Counted from the stretch's first letter, positions 1 through 6,366 are shown. The stretch: DNA of 6,683 nucleotides from Proteobacteria bacterium UBA964 (GCA_002292945.1 DBCG01000091.1:2263-8945), one strand, 5' to 3'. Numbers and translations: made by a program. Notes: generated from the letters alone by a model not told the origin.

Positions 1-51
1 GAGCCGCTCGAGTCCGTCACGCAGCGCCTGCATGTCCGGAAGATCGGGCAT
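1..51 (-). CDS. queG: 5' end of a divergent gene, probably epoxyqueuosine reductase (QueG)
   Basis: Read on the minus strand from an ATG at 51, this frame stays open to the window edge and gives 17 residues, MPDLPDMQALRDGLERL. The second half looks like the start of an amphipathic helix. The identification rests mainly on position: in E. coli and many other Gammaproteobacteria the gene divergent from nnrD (yjeF) is queG (yjeS), the iron-sulfur/cobalamin enzyme that reduces epoxyqueuosine to queuosine at tRNA position 34. QueG proteins usually open with a similar short helix before a GFxxxGI strand, but that strand lies outside the window. A second in-frame ATG lies at 33-31. A GGGAGG sits directly against the first ATG, too close to act as a normal ribosome-binding site. 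The sequence alone cannot prove the family. Confidence 0.5.
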   Translation of the reverse strand, partial: MPDLPDMQALRDGLERL

Positions 52-57
52 CCTCCC

Positions 58-65
58 AGTATACT
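58..65. promoter_or_regulatory. Palindromic -10-like element shared by two divergent genes
   Basis: AGTATACT is self-complementary, so it reads as TATACT (5 of 6 matches to the TATAAT consensus) on both strands: 60-65 on plus and 63-58 on minus. It lies between the divergent starts. On plus, 7 bases separate the hexamer from the ATG at 73. On minus, 6 bases separate it from the ATG at 51. Those distances are about where a sigma-70 start site falls, so both transcripts could begin at or very near their start codon. I see no convincing -35 hexamer or TGn extension on either side, so the promoter call is inferred from the -10 match and the position. Confidence 0.45.
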
Positions 66-66
66 C

Positions 67-1599
67 ATGCTGATGGAACTCCCCGTATCGTTGCTGTCGG
101 TCGCACAGGTCCGGGAATCGGAGCGTCGCGCGCTCGCGGTGCCGGGTGTCGATGGACTGATGTTGATGCGGCGTGCGGCGCAGGCAGCCTTCGATCGTCT
201 GCGCGAGCAGTGGCCTCTTGCGCGCGGATTCACGGTCCTCTGCGGCGGTGGCAACAACGGCGGCGATGGCTGGATGATGGCGGCTCTGGGGCGCGCGGCG
301 GGTCTCGATGCACGGGTGAGTTGGACGCATCCGCCGCAGGTGCTGCGGGGTGAGGCGTCAGTCGCCGCCGCTGAAGCGCTGGCGGCAGGCGTGCCGGCGA
401 CACCGTTCGAGGCCGGACGGGCATTCGCCACCGTGGCGGATCCCTGCGGCGCCGATGTGGCGCCCGCGCTCGATGTCATCGTGGATGCGCTGCTCGGCAT
501 CGGGATCGTCGAGCCGGTCCGCGCGCCGATCGCGGCAGCCATCGCGGCGATCAACTCATCGGGACGGCCGGTGTTGGCGCTCGATGTGCCCTCGGGCCTC
601 TGCGCGGATTCAGGGCGTGTGCTCGGCACCGCAGTGCGCGCCGATGTCACCGTGACATTCATCGCCTTGAAGGCCGGGTTGCTGCTCGGAGAAGGTCCCG
701 AGCACGCCGGGCGTGTCTCGTTGGCGACGCTTGAAGTCGCGCCGCTGCCGCCCGAAGAGGCCGCTTGGCAACGGATCGATGTGGCGCGGGTGAGGGCGGC
801 GATCCCGCTCCGTCGGCGCGATGCCCACAAAGGGCTGGGCGGGCGCGTGTGCATCGTCGGGGGTGGTGAAGGCATGGCGGGCGCGGCTCGGCTGGCCGGT
901 GAGGCGGCGCTGCGGGTCGGCGCAGGTCGGGTCACGGTCGCCTGCGCAGCGGCATCGGCTGCTGCCGTCGCGGGTCGTCCCGAACTCATGGTCCACCCGT
1001 TGCCGGTCGATCCTGTTGGGGCGGCGGCGCGGCTGGCGGAGTTGCTCGCCGTCGCCGATGTCATCGTCGCCGGGCCCGGTCTCGGGCGAAACCCTTGGGC
1101 GTTGGCCTTGCTGACGGTGGTGCGCGAGAGCGGCCGGCCGATGGTGCTCGATGCCGACGCACTCTACTTCCCGCTCACCGAGGTCCCTGCGAACGCGGTC
1201 CTCACGCCCCATCCGGGCGAGGCGGCGCGGCTGCTGGGAGGCACGGCGTCCCTCGTTCAGGCAGACCGCCCGGCGGCCCTGCGCGCGCTCCTCGATCGGC
1301 ACGCGGCGGTGGTGGTGCTCAAAGGGGCAGGCAGTTTGGTGGGGCAGCGGGGTCGTGTGCCCCAGGTCTGCGACCGAGGCCACCCGGTGCTCGCGGCGCC
1401 CGGTACCGGTGATGTCCTCGCCGGAGCGATCGGTGGGCTGCTCGCGCAGTCAGGGGATCCGTGGGGTGCCGCGGTGGCCGCGGTCTGGCTACACGCCCGT
1501 GCGGGCGAACTGCTCGCCAACGACTCAGGGCGGGGAGTGTTGGCGGGTGAGGTCGCCGCCGCCTTGCCCTGTGCGATGGCCGAGGTCTTAAGCGCATGA
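67..1599 (+). CDS. nnrD: Bifunctional NAD(P)H-hydrate epimerase / ADP-dependent NAD(P)H-hydrate dehydratase
   Basis: This cytosolic metabolite-repair enzyme (older name yjeF; also called nnr) restores NADH and NADPH from hydrated forms. The N-terminal domain (about residues 12-225) interconverts R and S hydrates. The C-terminal ribokinase-like domain (about 245-505) dehydrates the S form using ADP. Seen in the epimerase half: GGNNGGDG at 61-68, D140 in VDALLG and LDVPSG at 172-177. Seen in the dehydratase half: HKG at 254-256, AGPGLG at 335-340, LDADAL at 361-366, LTPHPGE at 379-385, VLKGAG at 417-422 and APGTGDVLAG at 444-453, with D449 as the expected catalytic aspartate. The 510 residues match the fused family (E. 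coli about 515). No Shine-Dalgarno is visible. The ATG at 73 is an equally good start and fits the upstream -10 better. The usual Asp after HKG is Leu257 here. The stop overlaps the tsaE start as ATGA. Confidence 0.95.
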   Translation: MLMELPVSLLSVAQVRESERRALAVPGVDGLMLMRRAAQAAFDRLREQWPLARGFTVLCGGGNNGGDGWMMAALGRAAGLDARVSWTHPPQVLRGEASVAAAEALAAGVPATPFEAGRAFATVADPCGADVAPALDVIVDALLGIGIVEPVRAPIAAAIAAINSSGRPVLALDVPSGLCADSGRVLGTAVRADVTVTFIALKAGLLLGEGPEHAGRVSLATLEVAPLPPEEAAWQRIDVARVRAAIPLRRRDAHKGLGGRVCIVGGGEGMAGAARLAGEAALRVGAGRVTVACAAASAAAVAGRPELMVHPLPVDPVGAAARLAELLAVADVIVAGPGLGRNPWALALLTVVRESGRPMVLDADALYFPLTEVPANAVLTPHPGEAARLLGGTASLVQADRPAALRALLDRHAAVVVLKGAGSLVGQRGRVPQVCDRGHPVLAAPGTGDVLAGAIGGLLAQSGDPWGAAVAAVWLHARAGELLANDSGRGVLAGEVAAALPCAMAEVLSA

Positions 1600-2090
1600 C
1601 GGCAGCCGAGACGCTGTCGATCGTCTCCGACGAGGAGGCCTTCACCGAGGCGATCGGTGCCCTTCTGGCGCAGACGCTGCCGCCCGCGGTGCCGCGGGCC
1701 TTGAGCGTGCATCTCTGCGGCGACCTCGGCGCCGGGAAGACCACGCTGGTGCGCGGTTTTTTGCGTGCCTTGGGAGCGACCGGCGCTGTGCGAAGCCCGA
1801 CCTACGGACTGATGGAGCGCTATGACCTGCCGCCTTGGGCGGTGCTGCATCTCGATCTCTACCGCTTGCGCGACCCGAGCGAAGTGCTCGCGCTCGGCCT
1901 GCGAGACCACGATCAACCGAAAAACCTCTGGATGATCGAATGGCCCGAGCGGGGTGGCGTGCAACTGCCCCCGCCCGATCTGCAGATCGAACTCGAGGCT
2001 CGGCAGCCGGCACACCGGATCTCGCTGCATGCGCGGACCCCGCAAGGCCTCGCTTGGCTGACGGCCCTCAAGTTGATCCGGCTTTCTTGA
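1596..2090 (+). CDS. tsaE: tRNA threonylcarbamoyladenosine biosynthesis ATPase TsaE
   Basis: TsaE (YjeE) is the P-loop ATPase that works with TsaB and TsaD to transfer the threonylcarbamoyl group to A37 of tRNAs reading ANN codons. It is essential in many bacteria. The 164-residue frame shows a Walker A motif, GDLGAGKTT, at 42-50, the SPTY switch motif at 67-70, HLDLYRL at 85-91 with the metal-associated D87, and IEWPER at 114-119. These are the hallmark blocks of the family, in the right order and at normal length. The start overlaps the nnrD stop by 4 bases (ATGA), which points to translational coupling. A modest GAGG lies at 1582-1585, 10 bases upstream of the ATG. The residues after DLYRL (DPSEVLALGLRD) correspond to the E. 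coli segment DPEELEFMGIRD. Confidence 0.95.
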   Translation: MTAAETLSIVSDEEAFTEAIGALLAQTLPPAVPRALSVHLCGDLGAGKTTLVRGFLRALGATGAVRSPTYGLMERYDLPPWAVLHLDLYRLRDPSEVLALGLRDHDQPKNLWMIEWPERGGVQLPPPDLQIELEARQPAHRISLHARTPQGLAWLTALKLIRLS

Positions 2091-2117
2091 GTTGTCGGTC
2101 ACAGGTCTCTAATTTTG

Positions 2118-2147
2118 TTGAATTTATTCTGCCAAAGAGCCTACAGT
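2118..2147 (+). promoter_or_regulatory. Candidate sigma-70 promoter for amiB
   Basis: The tsaE-amiB gap (2091-2155) is about 45% GC, in a window otherwise close to 70%, and 2111-2130 has only 3 G/C out of 20. Within it, TTGAAT (2118-2123, 4 of 6 to TTGACA) and TACAGT (2142-2147, 4 of 6 to TATAAT) are separated by 18 bases. Transcription would start about 7 bases after the -10, at roughly 2153-2156, almost on the amiB ATG at 2156. No Shine-Dalgarno is present there. An alternative -35, TTGTTG at 2115-2120, gives a poorer 21-base spacer. I infer a promoter from the AT-rich pocket and the hexamers together. Confidence 0.45.
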
Positions 2148-2155
2148 AACGCCCC

Positions 2156-3460
2156 ATGAACTTGCGCACTTCGACCTTGAGCTGGGTAATTGCGCCGTTC
2201 GCTGTCTGCGCGCTCCTCATGCGCCCTTCGGCGCTCGACGCCCGCGAATTGCAGACGGTACGTGTGGCCACCGAACAGGGTGTCACCCGGGTGTTCCTCG
2301 ACCTCAGCGAGGCGGCGCCGCATCGTTTCTTCACGTTGGAAAGTCCGCGTCGGGCGGTGCTCGATCTGGAGCGGGTGACCGGCGTGACCGCAGCGATGCC
2401 CGCTGCGCAAGGCAGCGTGGTCGGCGTTCGCACCGGCACGCAGCCGGACAGCGTGTTGCGGGTGGTCGTCGAGTTGCAGCCCGGGTCCCGTGCCACGCTG
2501 CAACCCTCGCTGACGCGTGATCCGCGGGGTCAGCGTTTGGTCCTCGAGGTGATCTCAGGTGAAGATCCCGCGCCCGTGGCGGAGGTTTCCGCACCGAAGC
2601 CGGTGCCGCTCAAGCCGGTCAGGGCCGCTCATGCGCCCCCATCGACCGGTCGGGTCATCGTCGTCGCCATCGATCCGGGTCACGGCGGCCAGGATCCGGG
2701 CGCGATCGGTCCCAGGGGCACCCAAGAAAAAGTCGTCGTGCTCGACATCGCCAAGCAACTGGCCGCACGCATCGACCGCGAACCCGGTATGCGCGCGGTC
2801 CTGACCCGTGACGGGGATTTCTTCCTGCCGTTGCGTGAGCGGATGCGCCGCGCGCGCGCCGCGGGGGCACAGTTGTTCGTGTCGGTCCATGCGGATGCCG
2901 TCCCCAACCGCGAGGTCACCGGATCCTCGGTCTATGTGCTCTCGGACAAGGGCGCGACCGACGAACAGGCCCGTTGGCTCGCCGATCGCGAGAATGCTGC
3001 GGACCTGGCGGGCGGTATCTCGTTGGACGACAAAGATCCTGCGTTGGCCTCGGTCCTCGTCGATCTCACGCAGGGTGCGCAGATCTGGCAGAGCATGACG
3101 GCCGCCGAGCGGGTGTTGCGATCGCTCGGACAGGTCAACACGGTGCGCAAGCCGCAGGTCCAGCAGGCCGGCTTCGTGGTCCTCAAAAGTCCCGATATCC
3201 CCTCGATGCTGGTGGAGACCGCGTTCATCTCGAGCCCGGTGGATGAGCGCTTGCTCGGCATCCCCGAGCGGCGCACCGCGCTCGCCGAAGCGATCTTCGA
3301 TGGCGTGCGGCAGTACTTCGTCGACCACCCACCCGATGGTTCGCGCTTCGCGCTCGAACGCGAAGCGGGGCGGACGGTGCTGGCGAACGGCGGTGACGGC
3401 TCCGCCGATCCGGGCGGCAAGCCTGCGACGGGCCCGAGCCCGGCCGCTGGCCGTCTGTAG
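2156..3460 (+). CDS. amiB: Periplasmic N-acetylmuramoyl-L-alanine amidase, AMIN plus Amidase_3 (AmiB-type)
   Basis: This zinc enzyme cuts the bond between MurNAc and the stem peptide during septum splitting and daughter-cell separation. The 434 residues begin with a signal peptide: R4, a hydrophobic run at about 9-22, and cleavage probably near ALDA at 26-29. An AMIN domain (about 32-133) that targets the septum follows, then a Pro-rich linker (about 134-165) and the Amidase_3 domain (about 167-390). Expected zinc ligands are visible at H176 (DPGHGGQDPGA), E191 (TQEK) and H245 (SVHAD), and the catalytic glutamate at E354 (LVETAFIS). The segment from RENAADLAGG (278-287) to about residue 315 matches the autoinhibitory insert of EnvC/NlpD-activated amidases. 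The remaining tail (about 391-434) is Gly/Pro/Ala-rich, with no LysM domain. Position between tsaE and mutL favours amiB over amiC. The mutL start lies 13 bases past the stop. Confidence 0.93.
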   Translation: MNLRTSTLSWVIAPFAVCALLMRPSALDARELQTVRVATEQGVTRVFLDLSEAAPHRFFTLESPRRAVLDLERVTGVTAAMPAAQGSVVGVRTGTQPDSVLRVVVELQPGSRATLQPSLTRDPRGQRLVLEVISGEDPAPVAEVSAPKPVPLKPVRAAHAPPSTGRVIVVAIDPGHGGQDPGAIGPRGTQEKVVVLDIAKQLAARIDREPGMRAVLTRDGDFFLPLRERMRRARAAGAQLFVSVHADAVPNREVTGSSVYVLSDKGATDEQARWLADRENAADLAGGISLDDKDPALASVLVDLTQGAQIWQSMTAAERVLRSLGQVNTVRKPQVQQAGFVVLKSPDIPSMLVETAFISSPVDERLLGIPERRTALAEAIFDGVRQYFVDHPPDGSRFALEREAGRTVLANGGDGSADPGGKPATGPSPAAGRL

Positions 3461-3473
3461 AGCCGGACTGCGC

Positions 3474-5279
3474 GTGCCCATCAGGCTGCTGCCGAGCGCG
3501 CTGGTCGACCAGATCGCCGCCGGTGAGGTCGTCGAACGCCCGGCCTCTTTGGTCAAAGAATTGGTTGAGAACAGCCTCGACGCCGGCGCGCGTCGCATCG
3601 AGGTCGATTGCGAAGCGGGCGGCATGTCGTTGGTGCGCGTGCTCGATGACGGCCACGGCATCCCGGAGGATGAGCTTCCGCTCGCGGTGCAGCGGCACGC
3701 GACCAGCAAGATCGCGACCGCCCTGGACCTCGCGGCGATCCGCTCGATGGGTTTCCGGGGTGAGGCGCTGCCATCGATCGGTTCGGTCGCCCGACTGCGC
3801 ATCGCATCGCGTGCGGCCGGCGCGGCGCGCGGCGCCGAGCTGCGGATCGACGGTGGCGAGATGCAGCCGACGGCCCCCTCGGCGCAGCCGCAAGGCACTT
3901 TGGTGGAAGTGCGCGACCTTTTCTTCAACCTGCCGGCACGGCGCAAATTCCTGCGCGCCGAATCCACCGAACTCGGGCATATCGCCCGGCTTGTCGAGCG
4001 CTTCGCGCTGGCACGCTTCGATGTGGCGTTCCGCCTGCGCCACGGTGGGCGGGTGCTCATCGATGCGCCGCTCGCCGAGACACCGCTGCTGCAGCGGGCA
4101 CGCATCGCCTCGATCATGGGTGAGGCCTTCATGGACGGTGCGCTGCCGATCGACCGGCAGGCCGGCCGGGTCTCGCTGCGAGGTTGGCTCGGTCAGCCGC
4201 AGGCGGCGCGTGCGGCGAGCGACCAGCAGTTCGCCTATGTCAACGGCCGCGCGGTGCGCGATCGACTGCTCGCCAACGCGATCCGGTTGGGCTACCGCGA
4301 CGTGCTCTACCACGGACGACAGCCGGCCTATCTGTTGCATCTCGATATCGAGCCCGAGTGGGTGGATGTCAACGCCCACCCTCAAAAGCTCGAACTGCGG
4401 TTCCGTGACGGTCGGCAGGTGCACGATTTCGTGTTCCGTGCCGTGCACGATGCGCTCGGCGTGGGCGCCGGGGTGGCGGCGCCGACCGCTTCGCCCACGG
4501 CGCTCGGCGTAGCGGCGGGCGGTGCGATTGCGGGCGATTCCGGGATCAACCAGCCGGGCGCGTTCGAGTTCGCAACGGCCGCGCCGGGTTTTTGGCCGAG
4601 CGCGGGACCGGTCGGCTCGCCTGCAGTCCGCGACGACGCGGGAGCGCCGGCTGCGGCGTTCGCGGCGACCGCGGTGCCGGTGGGGATGGGGGTGAGCGCC
4701 GGATCGCTCGGCGTCGCGGTGGCGCAGCTGCACGGCGTCTACATCTTCGCGCAGAGCGAAGCGGGATTGGTGCTGGTCGACGCCCATGCCGCGCACGAGC
4801 GCGTGCTCTACGAGCGCATGAAGCGCGGATTCGGCGGCCGTCCGGCGGTGCAGCGCTTGCTCGAGCCGATCGTGATCGAGACGGCGGTCCACGAGACCGA
4901 GGCATTCGAGGGTCACGCGGCCGAGTTCGCCGCCGCGGGCTTCGATCTCGGCGTGCTGGCGCCCGGGCGGCTCGCGTTGCGCGCCGTGCCGGCGTTGCTC
5001 GCGCAGGCGGATCTCGAACCGCTCGTGCGGCAGGTGCTCGGTGACCTTCGAGAGGAGCGCGGCGAACATCACCTCGAGGCGGCAGCGCATGTCTTGCTCG
5101 GCAACATCGCCTGTCGCGCCGCGATCCGCGCCAACCGCAGACTGACCCTGCCCGAGATGAACGCGTTGCTGCGCGACATGGAGACCACCGAACGGGCGGG
5201 GCAGTGCAACCACGGCCGGCCGACCTGGACATTGCTGACGCTCGCGCAGCTCGACCAGCTTTTTCTGCGCGGCCGCTGA
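3474..5279 (+). CDS. mutL: DNA mismatch repair protein MutL with endonuclease motif
   Basis: MutL couples MutS mismatch recognition to strand incision and repair. I chose the GTG at 3474 because it gives MPIRLLPSALVDQIAAGEVV, aligned residue for residue with E. coli MutL. Upstream in-frame codons read back through amiB and look non-coding. The protein is 601 residues. The GHKL ATPase domain shows E29 and N33 (VKELVENSLDAGA), DDGHGI at 58-63, RHATSKI at 74-80, GFRGEAL at 93-99, a DLFFNLPARRKFL block at 148-160, NGRAVRD at 257-263 and K305 in the HPQK motif. An Ala/Gly/Pro-rich linker spans about 331-408. The C-terminal dimerisation domain carries DAHAAHERVLYE at 436-447 (metal endonuclease motif with Q changed to A), a clamp-binding motif QRLLEP at 460-465, ACRAAIRAN at 546-554 and QCNHGRP at 577-583. 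No good Shine-Dalgarno is seen, so coupling to amiB translation is likely. Confidence 0.95.
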   Translation: MPIRLLPSALVDQIAAGEVVERPASLVKELVENSLDAGARRIEVDCEAGGMSLVRVLDDGHGIPEDELPLAVQRHATSKIATALDLAAIRSMGFRGEALPSIGSVARLRIASRAAGAARGAELRIDGGEMQPTAPSAQPQGTLVEVRDLFFNLPARRKFLRAESTELGHIARLVERFALARFDVAFRLRHGGRVLIDAPLAETPLLQRARIASIMGEAFMDGALPIDRQAGRVSLRGWLGQPQAARAASDQQFAYVNGRAVRDRLLANAIRLGYRDVLYHGRQPAYLLHLDIEPEWVDVNAHPQKLELRFRDGRQVHDFVFRAVHDALGVGAGVAAPTASPTALGVAAGGAIAGDSGINQPGAFEFATAAPGFWPSAGPVGSPAVRDDAGAPAAAFAATAVPVGMGVSAGSLGVAVAQLHGVYIFAQSEAGLVLVDAHAAHERVLYERMKRGFGGRPAVQRLLEPIVIETAVHETEAFEGHAAEFAAAGFDLGVLAPGRLALRAVPALLAQADLEPLVRQVLGDLREERGEHHLEAAAHVLLGNIACRAAIRANRRLTLPEMNALLRDMETTERAGQCNHGRPTWTLLTLAQLDQLFLRGR

Positions 5280-5297
5280 GCGCACGCAGCCAAGCCC

Positions 5298-6269
5298 GTG
5301 TCTGATCCTGCCCCGGCTGTCGATGCCCTGCTGCTCTGCGGTCCCACCGCGAGCGGCAAGAGCGGGCTCGCGCTCGCGCTCGCGGCGGCGCTCGCACCGA
5401 GCCGGCGTGTGGAGATCGTCAGCGTCGATTCGGCACAGGTCTACCGAGGCCTCGACATCGGTTCGGCCAAGCCTTCGGCCGCGGAGCGTGCTGCGGTCCC
5501 GCACCACCTGATCGACCTGCGTGACCCCGAACAGACCTACAGCGCCGGGGAGTTCGTCGTCGATGCGCTCGACGCCATCCGTGACATCCGTGGCCGCGGA
5601 GGGTTGCCGCTGTTGGTCGGTGGCACCATGTTGTACTTCAACGCCCTGCTGCGAGGCATCGCCGCGTTGCCGAGGGCTGACGCTGCGGTGCGTGCCGAGC
5701 TCGATGCACGCGCCGAGGCGCGCGGCTGGCCCGCCTTGCACGCCGAGCTGGCGAAGACCGATCCGGCGGCGGCATCGCGCATCCATCCCAACGATCCACA
5801 GCGCATCCAACGCGCGCTCGAGGTGTACCTCGTCAGCGGCCGACCGATCAGCGAGTGGCAGCGGGACACCCGTCCTGCGCACGGCATGGTGTTCGAGCGC
5901 TGGGCGCTCGTGCCGACGGACCGTGCGGTGCTGCACGCGCGCATCGCCGAGCGTTTCGCGGTGATGATGCGGGCGGGCTTGCTCGAGGAGGTGCGCGCCC
6001 TGCGGTCGCGGTCCGCGCTGTCGGCGGCATCGCCCTCGCTGCGCTCGGTCGGCTATCGGCAGCTTTGGCAGTATCTCGATGGCCCGCAGTCGCCGGAGCT
6101 GTTGGCGGCCGCGGTCGAGCGGGCGGTGGCCGCCAGTCGCCAACTCGCCAAGCGTCAGCTGACCTGGATCAACGGCGATCCGGGCTGGAACCGCCTTGAC
6201 CTCTACACCCCGCAGAACACCGACGCGGCATTGATCGCCCTGCAGACCGGTTGCCGTCGTTTTGGTTAG
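5298..6269 (+). CDS. miaA: tRNA dimethylallyltransferase MiaA
   Basis: MiaA transfers a dimethylallyl group from DMAPP to N6 of A37 in tRNAs that read UNN codons, giving i6A, the precursor of ms2i6A. The 323-residue product shows a P-loop GPTASGKS at 15-22, the substrate-binding block SVDSAQVYRGLDIGSAKPS at 42-60 with D44 and S45, HHLID at 69-73, VGGTMLYFNALLRG at 107-120 (T110), HPNDPQRIQRALEVY at 163-177, GYRQLW at 252-257 and RQLAKRQLTW at 281-290. All are family signatures, and the length is close to the E. coli protein (316). The start is GTG, 18 bases after the mutL stop, with no recognisable Shine-Dalgarno. The N-terminus MSD resembles E. coli MiaA, which supports this start. The helix after the P-loop is encoded by a perfect hexanucleotide repeat, listed separately. 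Confidence 0.95.
   Translation: MSDPAPAVDALLLCGPTASGKSGLALALAAALAPSRRVEIVSVDSAQVYRGLDIGSAKPSAAERAAVPHHLIDLRDPEQTYSAGEFVVDALDAIRDIRGRGGLPLLVGGTMLYFNALLRGIAALPRADAAVRAELDARAEARGWPALHAELAKTDPAAASRIHPNDPQRIQRALEVYLVSGRPISEWQRDTRPAHGMVFERWALVPTDRAVLHARIAERFAVMMRAGLLEEVRALRSRSALSAASPSLRSVGYRQLWQYLDGPQSPELLAAAVERAVAASRQLAKRQLTWINGDPGWNRLDLYTPQNTDAALIALQTGCRRFG
5367..5384 (+). repeat. Three tandem CTCGCG units inside miaA
   Basis: Three perfect, in-phase copies of CTCGCG encode Leu-Ala-Leu-Ala-Leu-Ala at MiaA residues 24-29, immediately after the P-loop GKSG. Gain or loss of one unit would add or remove two residues without shifting frame. Leu/Ala helices after a P-loop are common in high-GC genomes, so the repeat may simply reflect codon preference, but its perfection makes slippage possible. 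Confidence 0.8.
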
Positions 6270-6314
6270 GGAACTAATGGCGTGGTAGATTTGTCCTGAT
6301 AACAATAGATCCCA

Positions 6315-6335
6315 CTGCGGAAGTGCCATCCGCGG
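6315..6335 (+). other. Hairpin in the hfq leader
   Basis: CTGCGGA (6315-6321) can pair with TCCGCGG (6329-6335) to give a 7-bp stem with one U-G pair and a 7-base loop (6322-6328). It is not followed by a T tract, so it is not an intrinsic terminator. It lies about 26 bases upstream of the hfq ribosome-binding site, with an A-rich segment (6343-6352, CAAAAACGAC) between them. E. coli Hfq binds its own leader and represses its own translation, so the hairpin plus A-rich tract is a reasonable candidate for similar control. That role is inference. Confidence 0.4.
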
Positions 6336-6360
6336 CGGCATCCAAAAACGACATTCGCCG

Positions 6361-6366
6361 AGGAGG
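6361..6366 (+). promoter_or_regulatory. Strong Shine-Dalgarno that fixes the hfq start
   Basis: AGGAGG lies 7 bases upstream of the ATG at 6374. It excludes the in-frame ATG-less extension back to the GTG at 6323. It is the only near-perfect, well-spaced ribosome-binding site in the window, which fits the high abundance of Hfq in the cell. Confidence 0.9.

Noticed and set aside
2846..2860. Alternating CG run in amiB considered as a Z-DNA or recombination element
   Set aside because: It encodes the Arg/Ala stretch RRARAA with ordinary high-GC codons, and it is too short and common in such genomes to call.
3441..3453. CGGCC-GCT-GGCCG inverted repeat at the end of amiB, considered as a terminator
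   Set aside because: The 5-bp stem with a 3-base loop has no following T tract and lies in coding sequence directly before mutL.
3243..3473. N-terminal extension of mutL by 77 codons inside amiB
   Set aside because: The extension is Ser/Arg-rich and lies wholly within the amiB 3' coding region and the short gap after it. The family N-terminus begins exactly at the GTG at 3474.
2555..4132. A minus-strand open frame of 525 codons across amiB and mutL
   Set aside because: Same reason: low-complexity, Ser/Arg-rich translation opposite two clearly recognised genes, with no supporting start or motif.
4452..4510. GCGCTCGGCGT direct repeat in the mutL linker
   Set aside because: Two 11-base copies 48 bases apart encode ALGV twice in a low-complexity Ala/Gly linker. 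This is expected from limited codon choice rather than a functional repeat.
6278..6296. TGGCGTG-like sequence before hfq considered as a sigma-54 promoter
   Set aside because: The -12 part (TTGC) is absent at the required spacing; only a -24-like TGGC is present.
3225..6341. A minus-strand open frame of over 1000 codons antisense to mutL and miaA
   Set aside because: Its product is rich in Arg, His and Gln with no recognisable domain. Long antisense frames arise naturally opposite high-GC genes, because G/C-ending codons avoid stops on the reverse strand. The plus-strand genes have full family motifs.
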